A stretch of DNA of 64,000 nt. Origin: Tricholoma matsutake (taxonomy: Eukaryota; Basidiomycota; Agaricomycetes; Agaricales; Tricholomataceae). The notes below the pieces were generated by a model. The model was not told where the DNA came from. It saw nothing but the letters and a program-made list of their open reading frames with translations, and ran no database searches. Below are positions 24,860-35,609 of the stretch, in pieces. Each line of letters begins with the position of its first letter. Position 1 is the first letter of the stretch. Both the position numbers and the translations under genes were made by a program. The DNA is taken from the NCBI GenBank assembly GCA_026075535.2, contig AP026539.1, positions 1,116,001-1,180,000 on the forward strand, given 5' to 3'.

Positions 24860-25065
24860 CAGCTTAGGAAGCCCCTAGCTGTGATAACTCGAACTCGACA
24901 GTTGGAAAGCCTCCAACTGTGATACACAAACCGACGGTCTACTCAGAAAGCCTCTGAGTATGGATAGCCGTATCGACTTAGGAAGCACCAAGTCCTGAAC
25001 AGAACCCGATACAGTAAGAAAACCTCTTACTGCAAGAACCGATACAGTTGGAAAGCCTCCAACTG
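24860..25065 (+). other. Array of six short hairpins in the LTR leader
   Basis: Hairpins at 24860-24881, 24899-24919, 24940-24960, 24975-24994, 25012-25032 and 25045-25065, with starts 33-41 bp apart. Four have perfect 8-bp stems and a 5-nt loop: CAGTTGGA-aagcc-TCCAACTG (twice), TACTCAGA-aagcc-TCTGAGTA and CAGTAAGA-aaacc-TCTTACTG. The other two (cagcttagg..cctagctg and gacttagg..ccaagtc) have one bulged base. Stem sequences change on both sides together while loop and spacing stay alike, the pattern expected from selection on RNA structure. Several hairpins are preceded by cgata or cgaca. Function unknown; dimerisation, packaging or protein binding are possible. Confidence 0.8.
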
Positions 25066-25680
25066 CAACATACAAAGACTAGGCTGAGTTGAGACCTATA
25101 GTCTTAACAAGTGGAGAAGGATCCCAGAGAGATAGCCACATAGCCCAAAATGGTCGAGGATTGTCAATGTTGGGGTCAAGGATAACAAGCACCACTTGGA
25201 GCATGTAGATATGGTCATAACATGGCTCACGAAGAACATAGCCTCGGTAATGGAGACTTGCCCCCAAATGGCAAAGCTGTTACAAACTCAGAGCTTTTGC
25301 TGGTGATTCTTTATAGGAGAGTGGACATGCTTGAGTTCAAGGGTCCATGTGCAATGTAGTGAGATGGCGATGCCTTATGTACTAGTATAAAGTGCTCAAG
25401 CAACATGCAAGAGCAGCTAGGTATGAAGATGATGATTACTTGTGTAAAGCGCTCAAGCAGCATGCAAGAGCAGCTCTATCTTGGAGGCTTCAAGGTTACA
25501 AGGATATTTTTGCCAGTATTCAAGTGCACAGGACATTGGAGATCACGATTAATTGATGATAGTGAAGCCATTACCATGTACTACAAATCTGAGTGATAAT
25601 AGCAAGTGCTTTAGGCTCAAATGCGTCAGTACTATGCACCAGAAGAATGAAATAATGAGAAACATACCTTGTAGCAGGCG

Positions 25681-25985
25681 ATCTTTGGCAGTTAGGGTAA
25701 CACAAAGTCCTCAAGCAACATGCAAGAGCTGAGGCTACCAGTCTAGGCAAGGGTCGAAGTTGAAAGAATCGAGAGCAAGTTCACGTGTTGAATTTAAGAT
25801 CTCACGCTTGGCAGCTACTAGTAGTCACTGAGTTCCGAGTCTGTCTTGTACTACTACTAAGTTGCTCAACAGTGAGGTTTCTCATCCGGTCGACCTGCCA
25901 TGCACTTTCTGGATGTGTTTGTTCACAGAAAATATAAAATAAACTATTAATAAACTAAACTATTTTTAATATATTATTAAAATTC
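25681..25985. other. Intergenic stretch, no feature recognised
   Basis: AT-rich toward its end (25925-25995) with no open frame or repeat I can support. Confidence 0.4.
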
Positions 25986-25989
25986 TTTA

Positions 25990-26882
25990 TATTCAGTCAA
26001 TTGGATCGAGCAGCCTGGGCTGAAGTTTGAAATAGTGTATGGGCTGTGGTAAGCTGTTCATTTCAGAGGCAATGAATGGAGAAACCCCAACAAGTATGAG
26101 TTCGTTCAATTTCTGGATGTGGCTCACCTTACTCTGTGATTCCAAGAGCAATAGAACATTCCCATCAGGAGACGAAGAAGAGGTTCAAGGCCTCCAACTC
26201 CACACTTACTGGTCTCACTGCCAGCTGGGAAGACAAACTCAAGCGCCATACATCTAGTACTACCTCGTCATTGGCAGCAGCATCCGATCTTGAAGACTCT
26301 GTGGTTCAGTATGGCGGAGTGATTGGAGACTGAGAGACAGATGACATTGAATGTGTGGCAATGGCATTGGATTCAAAAGCATCCAGGGCAAAGGTAGGTG
26401 TCGACAGGCACCACTTCAATGTTGAGTAATCATTACTCTCATGATTTCATCTCTATCATCCCTAGACAATGATCAAAATTGAGGTGAATCGCCAACCTGC
26501 ACCCATTCGGATGCAGAAAGCAGCCCGTGGTGGCGATGCCAAATGGAAGTTTAGTCATCTTCCTGCTCAAACTGACGACTTGTTTAAGGACCTACTCGTG
26601 CCTCTCGCTCGCTCGATGACGGACAATTTGGGACCATGGGAAGTGCTACCCGTGACGGAAGTTCAGAAGTTGGTGGATTGTGTATATGGACCAGAACAAT
26701 ATGTTGTAGCAGAAGATAATGTATGGGTGGTATGTCCAGTCATTGTAGTGCTTCCATGATTGCCACTCATTTATTTTTATGGAGCTCTCTTATTGCCTGA
26801 ACAACTGGCGCAATGGATTTGCAACTGCGGCTACTGAGAGTGTCAAGGCCATGATAAATGATAATGCTGACTACTCCCAAAC
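25990..26882 (+). pseudogene. 5' part of a conserved basidiomycete protein split by Ty3/gypsy copy 1
   Basis: The plus-strand frame around 26120-26395 reads SNSTLTGLTASWEDKLKR and LEDSVVQYGGVIGD, with TGA codons in between. After an intron (about 26396-26465) come IKIEVNRQPAPIRMQKAARG, DAKWKFSHLPAQTDDLFKDL, TDNLGPWEVLPVTEVQKLVD and VYGPEQYVV. A second intron is likely at about 26727-26775, then NNWRNGFATAATESVKAMI. The pattern (K..W...LP..T...F...V.PLA......PW....) belongs to a repetitive agaricomycete family of unknown function. The gene stops abruptly at the LTR start (26883); its likely C-terminus is at 35116-35265 on the same strand. Confidence 0.5.
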
Positions 26883-27276
26883 TGTAAGGGGACCAGGGGG
26901 TGCCCTGTGTGTTTCTCCTATTTTTTACGTTCATTCTATATTTTTCCTCACTTCATTTCCTTCTATTCTTCATTTTCTATGATTTTTCCGGATTTTATTA
27001 CTAATTTTCCCTTTCTATCATGTTTGTACATGTTGACACTTTTATATTTAGAGGTGGAGCACCCCTTCGGACACCTACCCCTTGGTATGATGTCATTCGG
27101 CGGCCTTGATCTGCCTATCTCCGCCTTTTCCTTCACATATACTGGGCATCGGTAAAGGGATCCTTAGAGTTTTCTCTTCGGATTTCCCTTTGCTAGGTGT
27201 GTCCCCAATCCCTGTACTATGTAGTATAATTTTAACTTCAGATTTCCCTTTGCTAGAGGCTTAGGTTGCCCTTATA
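26883..27276 (+). repeat. 5' LTR of Ty3/gypsy copy 1
   Basis: Begins tgtaagggg and ends ttgcccttata, like the LTRs at 50138 and 54072. It is 394 bp instead of 426 because a segment of about 32 bp present in copy 2 (around 50385-50420) is missing. Confidence 0.9.
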
Positions 27277-27442
27277 GTAGAAAACTCTCCCCTAAGGCCC
27301 GAAAATCGCGAATGCACTGCCCAAGATAGGCAGGTACGGACTGGACAACACTTCCCAAAGCTCCACAGACTCCCTACACACCGTTCCAGATAGTCTCGCC
27401 TTTACTGCGCCACCATTTTCGTCAAACGCGCCCCCTAGCGAC

Positions 27443-29630
27443 ATGGATGCATCAGAATGCTTCGACACGCTTGAAAGCGACGTTTCCGGAATGCATGCGC
27501 AAATCAATTTGCTTAAATCTACGATCGAAAACTTCGTCAGGACCCTCCAAACTAACCCTATGACCAATATTCCCCCCATGGCGACTCCAAGCGCACCCAA
27601 CAACGATGTACTGCCAAATGCACCCACTAAGGAGCACGCCCAGATCAAACCATCCCCCCCCCCTGCTGAATTTAATGGTGCACATGCGCAGGGATGTGCA
27701 TTCCTTAACTCCTGTGAGTTATACATCAGTCTCCAGTCGCATCAATTCATCGATGAGGCTGCAAAAATTTATTGGGCCTTCACATACATGAAATCTGAAT
27801 GCGCCTATCTCTATGTGGACCATATCCTGCGTCAAACTAAAGAACTCGGTTCTCTACCTTTCTCCACTTGGGGTGACTTTCGAGCTGAGTTCGTACGCCA
27901 CTTTTGTCCCCTCAATGAACACCACCGAGCAGTGACACAACTCGAGTCATCCTCTTACCACCAGGCACATCGATCCGTGGACGACTATATCGATGAGTTC
28001 AAGGATTTGGTGGACATGGCAGGATATGGGAGTGGGCTACCAGTGGTGGTGAAGTTTCGATGGTGATGATGCTCAACCTGGAAACCCAAACAAAACCCAC
28101 AAAATGGCTTCAGATGGTATAACACGAGTCCAAGGAAGGATGCGAGGCCCTCTAGATGTCACCTGTCAGACCAACCATCAAATGATCATGAAACAACTGC
28201 TTGTCGAAGCAGTTCGAGGCTCAAAGAATGTGTTTTGAGGACTTGTGATGATTTTCGAGGGGTTGCGATGATTTGCAATGTGTTGCAATGCTTTTCGAGA
28301 TGTCGTGATATTTTTTTAAAGAGGTTTCGAGGAATTTTGAGTGCACAGATATGTTCAGACGCAAGATCGGGGGACTAGACGAGTAGTAGAAGTGACGAAA
28401 AGGCTAATCGAGGGAAGCGAGAGTGAAAATAGCATAATGCAAGGAATTTCGAGGAGTTTAGTGTAAAACACCAAACTTCGGACTGAATAAGACTAAACTG
28501 TGCTCTCAAATCACTGTGATCTGGGAGGAAGACAATGACTTTCTTGTTTTTCTTTGTATCTAGTACATCTTTTTATATAAAATAAAGAAAGTACCTAAAA
28601 AGGCTAGAGAACATGTGTAGAACATGAGGCAAAAGATATGAGTTAAGGCACAAGGCCAAAAAGGAGACTGGAATCTGAACAAGAAAGATATATATCATAT
28701 GATGAAAGAGTAATAAAGGGTATAGAACTAAAAGGGGACTGTCCTTTGTGTATAAACTGTGCTAAGTCTTGCAATAATGTGTCCAGCAGGCTCTGTGCAT
28801 GATAGGGACTTGGAACGAGGCTGACCTACTATCAGCAAGTTTGAGCGTGAGTTGGAATACTTCCTGGTGCATGTTATTCCACCATATAGATAACAAATGC
28901 AGTGCCCAATGTCGCTCGCAGTCTCTCAATATTGATCGATAACGCTCGATGATGCTCGATGATGCTTGACAATGTTCGATCACATTCGATATGATGCTCG
29001 ACCGTGTTCGACGATGCTCGATCATGTTCAATGATGCTCGATGATGTTCGATGATGTTCGATCGCGTTCGATACGATGCTCACTGATGTTTGATGATGTT
29101 TGATCGTGTTTGATACGATGCTCGATCGTGTTCAATATGATGCTTGATTGCGTTTGATGATGCTCGACCGCGTTCTATGATGCTCTACCGCGTTCTACGA
29201 TGCTATATCGCGCTTGGTAGAGTTGGTCAGGAGTGGTCGCGCTGCTTCTGGGACGTCGTAGGAGTTATCCGATGTGATTATAATGTGGTCAAAATGGTGA
29301 ATCGGCCTTTGAGCCGAGGAGACAACCTATCAATGGGGCCTCAACCGAGAAATTCAGGACCAGATTGCACAGATGTTGGAAGGGCGCCCAGTGGACGATG
29401 ATATCTTTGCTTGGTATGAAGCTGCTTCACTCTGTGATGAAAACCGACTCACAAATGCAGCATTTAATGCTGCATTCCATGCTCCAACTACCACCCATGC
29501 ACCCTACACCTTCAATCGAACCCTTCCCCACCTTAACCCCATTCCTGTTTGTCAAACTCCCACACCAGCCGTCAATGTCCCAGTACCAATGGATGTTGAT
29601 GCAGCCCGCAGCTGTGCACATAGGTAGGAA
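27443..29630 (+). pseudogene. gag: gag of Ty3/gypsy copy 1, split by a solo LTR
   Basis: The capsid-like frame starts MDASECFDTLESDVSGM at 27443 and continues with the conserved FNGAHAQGCAFLNSCELYI, YWAFTYMKSECAYLYVDHIL, WGDFRAEFVRHFCPLNEHH and [18 protein letters not shown], up to KFRW at 28063. A solo LTR follows. The frame resumes at 29333 with LNREIQDQIAQMLEGRP and DIFAWYEAASLCDENRLTN, then VPVPMDVDAARS at about 29600. The CCHC zinc knuckle expected after this point is absent, so a deletion or frame break lies near 29625. It is inactive. Confidence 0.85.
28064..29332 (+). mobile_element. Solo LTR (family B), 1269 bp, target duplication ATGG
   Basis: Begins tgatgatgctcaacc and ends gacaacctatca, giving TG..CA termini. 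It is flanked by atgg at 28060-28063 and 29333-29336. Excising element and one duplicate restores a continuous gag frame (KFRW-GLNRE), which fixes the boundaries. Related full-length copies lie at 33241-34789 and 43343-44495, also with 4-bp duplications. The 3' third (28920-29230) is a degenerate run of cgatgatgctcgatgttcgat-like words, with about four units of the 20-bp minisatellite of copy 33241. A DNA element with short inverted ends is an alternative, but the ends suit a solo LTR better. Confidence 0.82.
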
Positions 29631-32600
29631 GCGAAGGATCAGGTTGCAGAGGAGATCAAGTTGGAAGTTGTAGAGGAGCAGGATTTTCCTATTCGCAGCA
29701 AGTGAATCATACGCCCTCACTGCCTGTCCATAACCACTTTGAAGTCTTGTCAGTTGAATCCCCAGAGAATGAATGCATTTCTGTGACTGCTCCCCTCTCT
29801 GACCCTTTGAAGTTGGCTGAAGACATACCTGCTCTCCCCATCTCTCCTTCTGCTCCATGCCCCAAAATTAAATCATGGGAGCGTAAACTACTGTGCAAGT
29901 ATATTGTTGCATCCACTCCCTCTGCACATTCCTTGAACCTAGCAATCAAACTGCAGACGACTGACACTGGGCAGATACTCGGTGTCTCTGCACTCCTGGA
30001 CTCTGGTGTGACCGGTCTCTTCATCGATGCCCATCTTGCGCAACAACATCGCCTAAATACTCGCTCACTCTCGCGTCCGATACCTGTGTATAATGTGGAT
30101 GGATCCCCAAATGAAGCTGGTGCCATCCAAGAGGTTGTAGACCTGGTTCTCCATTACAAAGATCATAGTGAGTGTGCCCTTTTTGCTGTCACTCAATTAG
30201 GAAAGCAAAAGGTGATTTTGGGCTATCCATGGCTTTGAGACCATAACCCAGAGGTTGACTGGTGTACCGGGGAGGTCACCATGAGCCGATGTCCATCCCA
30301 CCATCGGACTTGTTTCACAGAAGCCAAGCAAGAACGTTGTGGACAGAAGGCCACGATATGATGTACTCAGAAGTGTCGTGCCGGACCCCTGCCTATACCT
30401 GAAGTGGAGTTGGAAGGGGTTCCTGATCTGATGCCGGACTCAGATAATGATGATGAGGACCCAGAGGAAGTGGAGGAGGGTGATCAGATCCTCTACACTG
30501 TGATTCACTCATCGCATGAGGTGTGTGCTACATTGAACATATCCCAACGGCTTGCCGAGGCCTTCCACAAAAACAATGCTGCTAAATCCTCTACTAATTC
30601 CTTACTCCCTCATCTCCATGAGTTTGAAGACGTGTTCTCCAAGGAGTTGTTTGACTCTCTTCCTGTGCGCAAGCCATGGGATCACACAATCGAACTCACC
30701 CCCGGTGCAACCCCTTCATCCTGCAAGGTCTATCCTCTCTCTCCAGAAGAACAACGACAGCTTGACCCATTCATCGACAAGCACCTGGCCTCTGGACATA
30801 TCCAACCATTGAAGTCACCCATGGCCTCCCCCTTTTTCTTTGTCAAGAAGAAGGAAGGCTCACTTCGACCAGTTCAAGACTACAGAAGGCTCAACAACAT
30901 CACGGTCAAAAATCGCTACCCACTACCCCTCATCTCTGAACTCGTGAACCAGCTCTGTGCAGCCCGATACTTCACCAAGCTTGATGTCCATTGGGGCTAC
31001 AATAATGTGAGGATAAAGGAGGGAGATGAGTGGAAGGCAGCCTTTCATACCAACCGTGGTCTTTTTGAACTGCTTGTCATGTTCTTTGGCCTTACTAATA
31101 GCCCTGCCACCTTTCAGACCATGATGAACGACATCTTCCATGACCTCATCCTCGAAGGTGTTGTCTGCATCTATCTCAATGACATCCTCATCTTCACTCG
31201 CACGGTTGAAGAGCACCGTTGCATCACACGCCTCGTCCTAGAACAGCTTTGACAGTACAAACTCTACCTTTGTCAGGACAAATGCGAGTTTGAGAAGACC
31301 AAGATCAAGTACCTTGGCCTGATTATCTTGGAGGGTCAAGTGGAGATGGATCCTATCAAGGTGAATGGGGTCACAGCTTGGCCAACGCCCATGAACAAGA
31401 AAGAGGTGCAGTCTTTCCTGGGCTTCATCAATTTCTATCAGTGTTTTATCAAGGATTTCTCACATCATACATGACCACTGTTCAACTTGACAGGAAAGGA
31501 GGCATGGAGGTGGGATAATGCACAACAGGAGGCATTCGAAAGGCTTAAAGAGATGGTCACTTCTGCTCCCATCCTTACCTTTGCTGATGATTCATGTCCT
31601 TTTTGTGTAGAAGCTGACAGTTCTGACTTTGCGACAGGTGCCGTGTTGTCTCAGCAGTCTCCGGAAGACCAGAAGTGGCATCCTGTTGCATTCTACTCCA
31701 AAGCCTTAGTGCTGTAGAGCAAAATTACGAGATCCATGACAAGGAGATGTTGGCGATAATCCATGCGCTTGAGGAGTGGTGACACTTCCTCGAGGGTGCC
31801 CAACACAAGGTGGAAATCTGGACGGATCACAAGAATCTTGAGTACTTTATGACGGCCAAGAAATTGAACCGTCGTCAAGCTCGTTGGTCCCTGTATCTAT
31901 CCAGATTCAACTTCTCCTTGCACCACCATCCGGGTCACAGCATGGGGAAGACCAATGCCCTCTCCCGATGTGCAGACCATGGGGATGGCAGCAATGACAT
32001 CCAAAACATTGTGTTGTTGCAGCCAGACCTGTTCACCATTCAGCCACTGGAAGGCATCACACCCCAGGGTGAGGAGCAGGACATCCTACATGACATTCAT
32101 CATGCAAACCGTAGTGGTTTACATGAGGATGTTGTTGCCTGAGCTGTTAAGGAACTGAGGAAGAGATCCACCCTTTCCTTGCATGCAGCAGAGTGGGCTG
32201 AAAAAGAGGACTTGTTGTATTTCAGGGACCGCATCTACGTTCCCAATGACCCAGACCTTCACCAGCGCATCATATCCCAACACCATGACTCACAGATTGC
32301 TGGTCATCCTGGATGCTGGAAGACCTTGGAGCTCACCTCACGGAATTATTGGTGGCCACAAATGTCATGCCTCATTGGTCAGTATTGTCGCACTTGTGAC
32401 CTTTGCTTATGCACCAAGGTTCCTCGTCCCAAACCCATTGGTGAGCTACACCCTCTTCCTGTTCCAGAGAGTTGTTGGGATGTTGTCAGCATCGACTTTG
32501 TGGTGGAATCACCAGAGTTGAATGGGTTTGATGCGGTGATGTGCACAGTTGATTCAGTGGGAAAACGCACTCACTTCATTCCCACTCACACCACTGTCAG

Positions 32601-33240
32601 TGCCCTGGGCACTGCCCGACTCTACCTCCACCATGTGTGGAAATTACATGGACTTCCTGGTGCTTTCCTCTCTGATTGTGGCCCTCAGTTCATGGCAGAG
32701 TTCACTCGTGAGCTGTACTGACTCCTGGGGATCAAACTCCTTCCTTCGACCACTTATCACCCACAAACTGATGGCCAGACTGAGTGAGTCAACCAGGAAC
32801 TGGAGCTGTACATCTGCATCTTTGTCAATGAATGCCAGGACGATTGGGACAATCTTCTCCCATTGGCTGAGTTCGGATACAACAACCATGTCCATGCCTC
32901 CACTCAACAGACCCCTTTCCTCTTAGACACTGGACGACATCCACGTATGGGATTTGAACCTTGCCAAACTCCCTCACACATTGAGACGGTGAATGAGTTC
33001 ACAGAACACATGCAGGATAGCTTAGAGGAGGCAAGGGCAGCCTTAGCAAAGGCAAAGGACAACATGGCGCGCTTTTACAACCAACGCCATTCTCCAACCC
33101 CTCAGTACAAGGTTGGTGATCGAGTTTATCTTGACTCCAGTGACATCTCCACTACACATCCATCCAAGAAACTTGCTCATCGCTTCTTGGGACCTTTCCC
33201 CATTGTCAAGTGTGTTGGAACGCATGCCTATCTTCTATGC

Positions 33241-34789
33241 TGATAGGTTGTCTCCTCGGCTCAAAGGCCGATTCACCATTTTGACCACATTATAATCACA
33301 TCGGATAACTCCTATGACGTCCCAGAAGCAGCGCAACCACTCCCAACCAAGTCTACCAAGTGCAATATAGCATTGTAGAATGCAGTCGAGCATTGTAGAA
33401 CGTGGTCGAGCATTGTAGAACGTGATATAGCATCGTAGAACATGATAGAGCATTGTAGAATGCGGTAGAGCATCGTAGAATGCGGTAGAGCATCGTAGAA
33501 TGCAGTAGAGCATCGTAGAATGCGGTAGAGCATCGTAGAATGCGGTAGAGCATCGTAGAATGCAGTAGAGCATCGTAGAATGCGGTAGAGCATCGTAGAA
33601 TGCGGTAGAGCATCGTAGAATGCGGTAGAGCATCGTAGAATGTGGTAGAGCATCGTAGAATGCGGTAGAGCATCATAGAATGCGGTAGAGCATCATAGAA
33701 TGCGGTAGAGCATCGTAGAACATGATTGAGCATCGTATCGAATGCGATCGAACATCGTCAAACATCAGCGAGCATCGTATCAAATGCAATCAAACATCAT
33801 TGAACATCATCGAGCATCATCAAACATGATCGAGCATCATTGAATGCAATCAAGCATCATATCAAATGCAGTTGAGCATCGTCAAACACGGTCGAGCATT
33901 GTATCGAATGCGATCGAACATTGTCAAGCATTGTCGAGCATTGTCGAGGGTTATCGATCGACATCGAGAGACTGCGAGCGACATTGGGCACTGCATTTGT
34001 TATCTATATGGTGGAATAACATGTGCCAGGAAGTATTCCAATTCGTGCTCAAACTTGCTGATAGTAGGTCAGCCTCGTTCCAAGTCCCTATCATGCACAG
34101 AACCCGCTGGACACATTATTGCGAGACTTAGCACAGTTTATACACAAAGGACAGTCCCCTTTTAGTTCTATACCCTTTATTACTCTTTCATCATATGATA
34201 TATATCTTTCTTGTTCGGATTCCAGTCTCCTTTTTGGCCTTGTGCCTTAACTCATATCTTTTGCCTCATGTTCTACACATGTTCTCTAGCCTTTTTAGGT
34301 ACTTTCTTTATTTTATATAAAAAGATGTACTAGATACAAAGAGAAACAAGAAAGTCATTGTCTTCCTCCCAGATCACAGTGATTTGAGAGTACAGTTTAG
34401 TCTTATTCAGTCTGAAGTTTGGTGTTTTATGCTAAACTTCCTCGAAATTCCTTGCATTATGCTATTTTTGCTCTCGCTTCCCTTGATTAGCCTTTTCATC
34501 ACTTCTACTACTCGTCTAGTCCCCCGATCTTGCGTCCAAACATATCTGCGCACTCGAAATTCCTCGAAACCTCTTCGAAAAATATTGTGACATCTTGAAA
34601 ATCATTGCAAAGTCTCGAAACACATTCTGTTAGCCTTGAACTGCTTTGACAAGCAGTTGTTTTATGACTATTTGACAGTCGGTCTGACAGGTGACATCTA
34701 GAGGGCCTCGCAACCTTCCTCTGACTCATGTTATACCATCTGAAGCCATTTTGTGGGTTTTGTTTGGGTTTCCAGGTTGAGTATCATCA
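33241..34789 (-). mobile_element. Solo LTR (family B), 1549 bp, inverted inside pol of copy 1
   Basis: On the plus strand it begins tgataggttgtctcc and ends gagtatcatca, the reverse complement of the copy at 28064. It is flanked by atgc (33237-33240) and acgc (34790-34793), a 4-bp duplication whose only difference is one CpG transition. It interrupts the integrase C-terminal region between THAYLLC and LPASMSRLHPVFH; copy 2 has the uninterrupted version at about 53690. It is 280 bp longer than the 28064 copy, which equals fourteen 20-bp minisatellite units. Confidence 0.85.
33361..33720. repeat. 20-bp minisatellite, 18 units in perfect register
   Basis: Eighteen consecutive 20-bp units, typical form tgcggtagagcatcgtagaa, with no length change. 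Variation is almost all at CpG: tgcggt or tgcagt, catcgt or catcat or cattgt. The array creates long open frames on the minus strand that are artefacts of the 20-bp period. From 33721 to about 33960 it grades into degenerate words of the form gagcatcgtatcgaatgc. Confidence 0.95.
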
Positions 34790-35115
34790 ACGCCTCCCAG
34801 CCTCCATGTCCAGACTCCACCCAGTCTTCCATGTCATCAAACTGCTTCCAGCTCCCCCAGATCCATTCCTGGGATGCCATTCACACCCTCCACCACCACC
34901 TACAGTGATCGAGGGAGAACCCCAATACGAAGTCAAGTCAATCTTGGACAGCCATTTGCGTCAAGGAAAACTCCAGTATTTGGTGCATTGGAAGGGTTAT
35001 GGGTATGAGGAGAACTCATGGGTCGAAGAGTCTGATGTGAATGCCCCTCGGTTAATCAAGGAATTCCACCGACAGCACACTGCTGCACCATGTCACATTC
35101 AAGTCACAGACTTTG

Positions 35116-35265
35116 CATTGGGATGAAATAATTGCCGAAGCCAAGAGTTTCCTGCCTGAGAAGAAAAAGAAGAATCATGGACAAAGCAGTTCCTGCGCAA
35201 GCTCCAAAGGAATCGATATCGAGGACGACATCATCATTGTGTCCGACAATGATGAGTTGGATTAG
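35116..35265 (+). pseudogene. C-terminal exon of the gene split by Ty3/gypsy copy 1
   Basis: Directly after the truncated gypsy sequence a frame reads HWDEIIAEAKSFLPEKKKK, then a Ser-rich link and DDIIIVSDNDELD before a TAG at 35263-35265. The basic stretch could be a nuclear localisation signal. IIIVSD followed by acidic residues fits a SUMO-interacting motif. I infer it belongs to the gene at 25990-26882 because it is on the same strand, at the far side of the insertion, and the family usually ends in such a tail; an intervening part was deleted. The following 35266-35605 shows nothing recognisable. Confidence 0.4.
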
Positions 35266-35609
35266 TAACTGGTTGGTGAGTGATATTCTTCTGCTACTGA
35301 TCATACTAATGGTTGTCTGGTACTATACAGCACAGGGACTGCTAACATGATGTCTACCCAGAGTCGCATGGTCATCATGTTCATGGGCATCTGACTCGGA
35401 GTATGGAAGCACCTAGTATGAGTAATTTTAAGTATAATTACTACTGGTAGTAGCTATTAAGATGGTTATATCTTTCCAATGTCCCTTTCAACCAATATTA
35501 ATCCTGAGCATTGAGCCACTCTATCAAATATAATGAGTCTATGGAAGTAAGGGTATCTTTGGAAGCTTCGTGAAGTGCAGGATGGATGATAATGAATATG
35601 TCTAGCTAT

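Larger units (their letters stand above)
24436..25109 (+). mobile_element. Solo LTR, 674 bp, with 5-bp target duplication AGTGG
   Basis: The element begins TGTTATG and ends CTTAACA, so its ends are TGTTA..TAACA. It is flanked by agtgg at 24431-24435 and 25110-25114. The empty site is visible in the right arm near 46930 (reverse complement ..catggagtggagaagg..), which shows that the insertion is real and one copy of agtgg is ancestral. Length, TG..CA ends and a 5-bp duplication fit a solo LTR of a copia or gypsy retrotransposon left by LTR-LTR recombination. It holds an inverted CCAAT box, a TATA box and six hairpins. No internal coding region remains. Confidence 0.88.
23530..25680 (+). repeat. 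Second duplicated segment (partner 46870-47830), interrupted by a solo LTR
   Basis: 23530-24435 plus 25110-25200 matches the reverse complement of 47825-46880. A 77-codon plus-strand frame (24000-24218: VAAVYVDGWSTELDAEF, IWDGLCLPSEHGEG) has a diverged counterpart at 47415-47221 (VAAVYVDGWSMSDAEF), so a once-coding exon is likely; its family is unknown. From 25130 to 25680 the sequence is another copy of the module. In the right arm this segment is joined directly to the 16.3-20.3 kb equivalent, whereas here the two are separated by about 3.2 kb. Confidence 0.75.
26883..35115 (+). mobile_element. Ty3/gypsy chromovirus copy 1, no 3' LTR, with two nested solo LTRs
   Basis: Order: 5' LTR (26883-27276), gag, protease, reverse transcriptase, RNase H, integrase, chromodomain. 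Two solo LTRs of a different family lie inside, at 28064-29332 (plus) and 33241-34789 (minus). Removing them leaves about 5.4 kb. Homology to copy 2 stops at 35115 (gactttg), before the expected polypurine tract and 3' LTR, so the 3' end was deleted together with part of the interrupted host gene. Because the 3' LTR is lost, a target duplication cannot be checked. Confidence 0.92.
29700..35115 (+). pseudogene. pol: pol and chromodomain of Ty3/gypsy copy 1
   Basis: Domains in order: aspartic protease (ALLDSGVTGLFIDAHL, about 29995); reverse transcriptase ([45 protein letters not shown], about 30860-31120, with YLNDI at 31172 in place of YLDDI); RNase H ([26 protein letters not shown]); integrase with HHCC finger (HPGCWKTLELTSRNYWWPQ, CRTCDLC), SIDFVVESP, LSDCGPQF and YHPQTDGQTE; then, beyond the solo LTR, a C-terminal chromodomain ([22 protein letters not shown], about 34980-35060). 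TGA codons at 30236, 30359, 31250, 31472, 31780, 32140 and others, mostly at expected Arg positions, plus a frameshift near 31710, make it inactive. Confidence 0.92.

Noticed and set aside
24860..25065. CRISPR repeats or tRNA-like cluster
   Set aside because: The stem sequences vary while the loops stay similar, and no cloverleaf is possible. RNA hairpins in an LTR leader are the better reading.
33361..33720. CRISPR-like array
   Set aside because: The 20-bp units are contiguous with no unique spacers, and the host is a fungus. It is a minisatellite inside a solo LTR.
33235..33733. Three overlapping minus-strand ORFs of 113-132 codons
   Set aside because: They are read-through of the 20-bp minisatellite (a period not divisible by three repeats every 60 bp in each frame), not genes.
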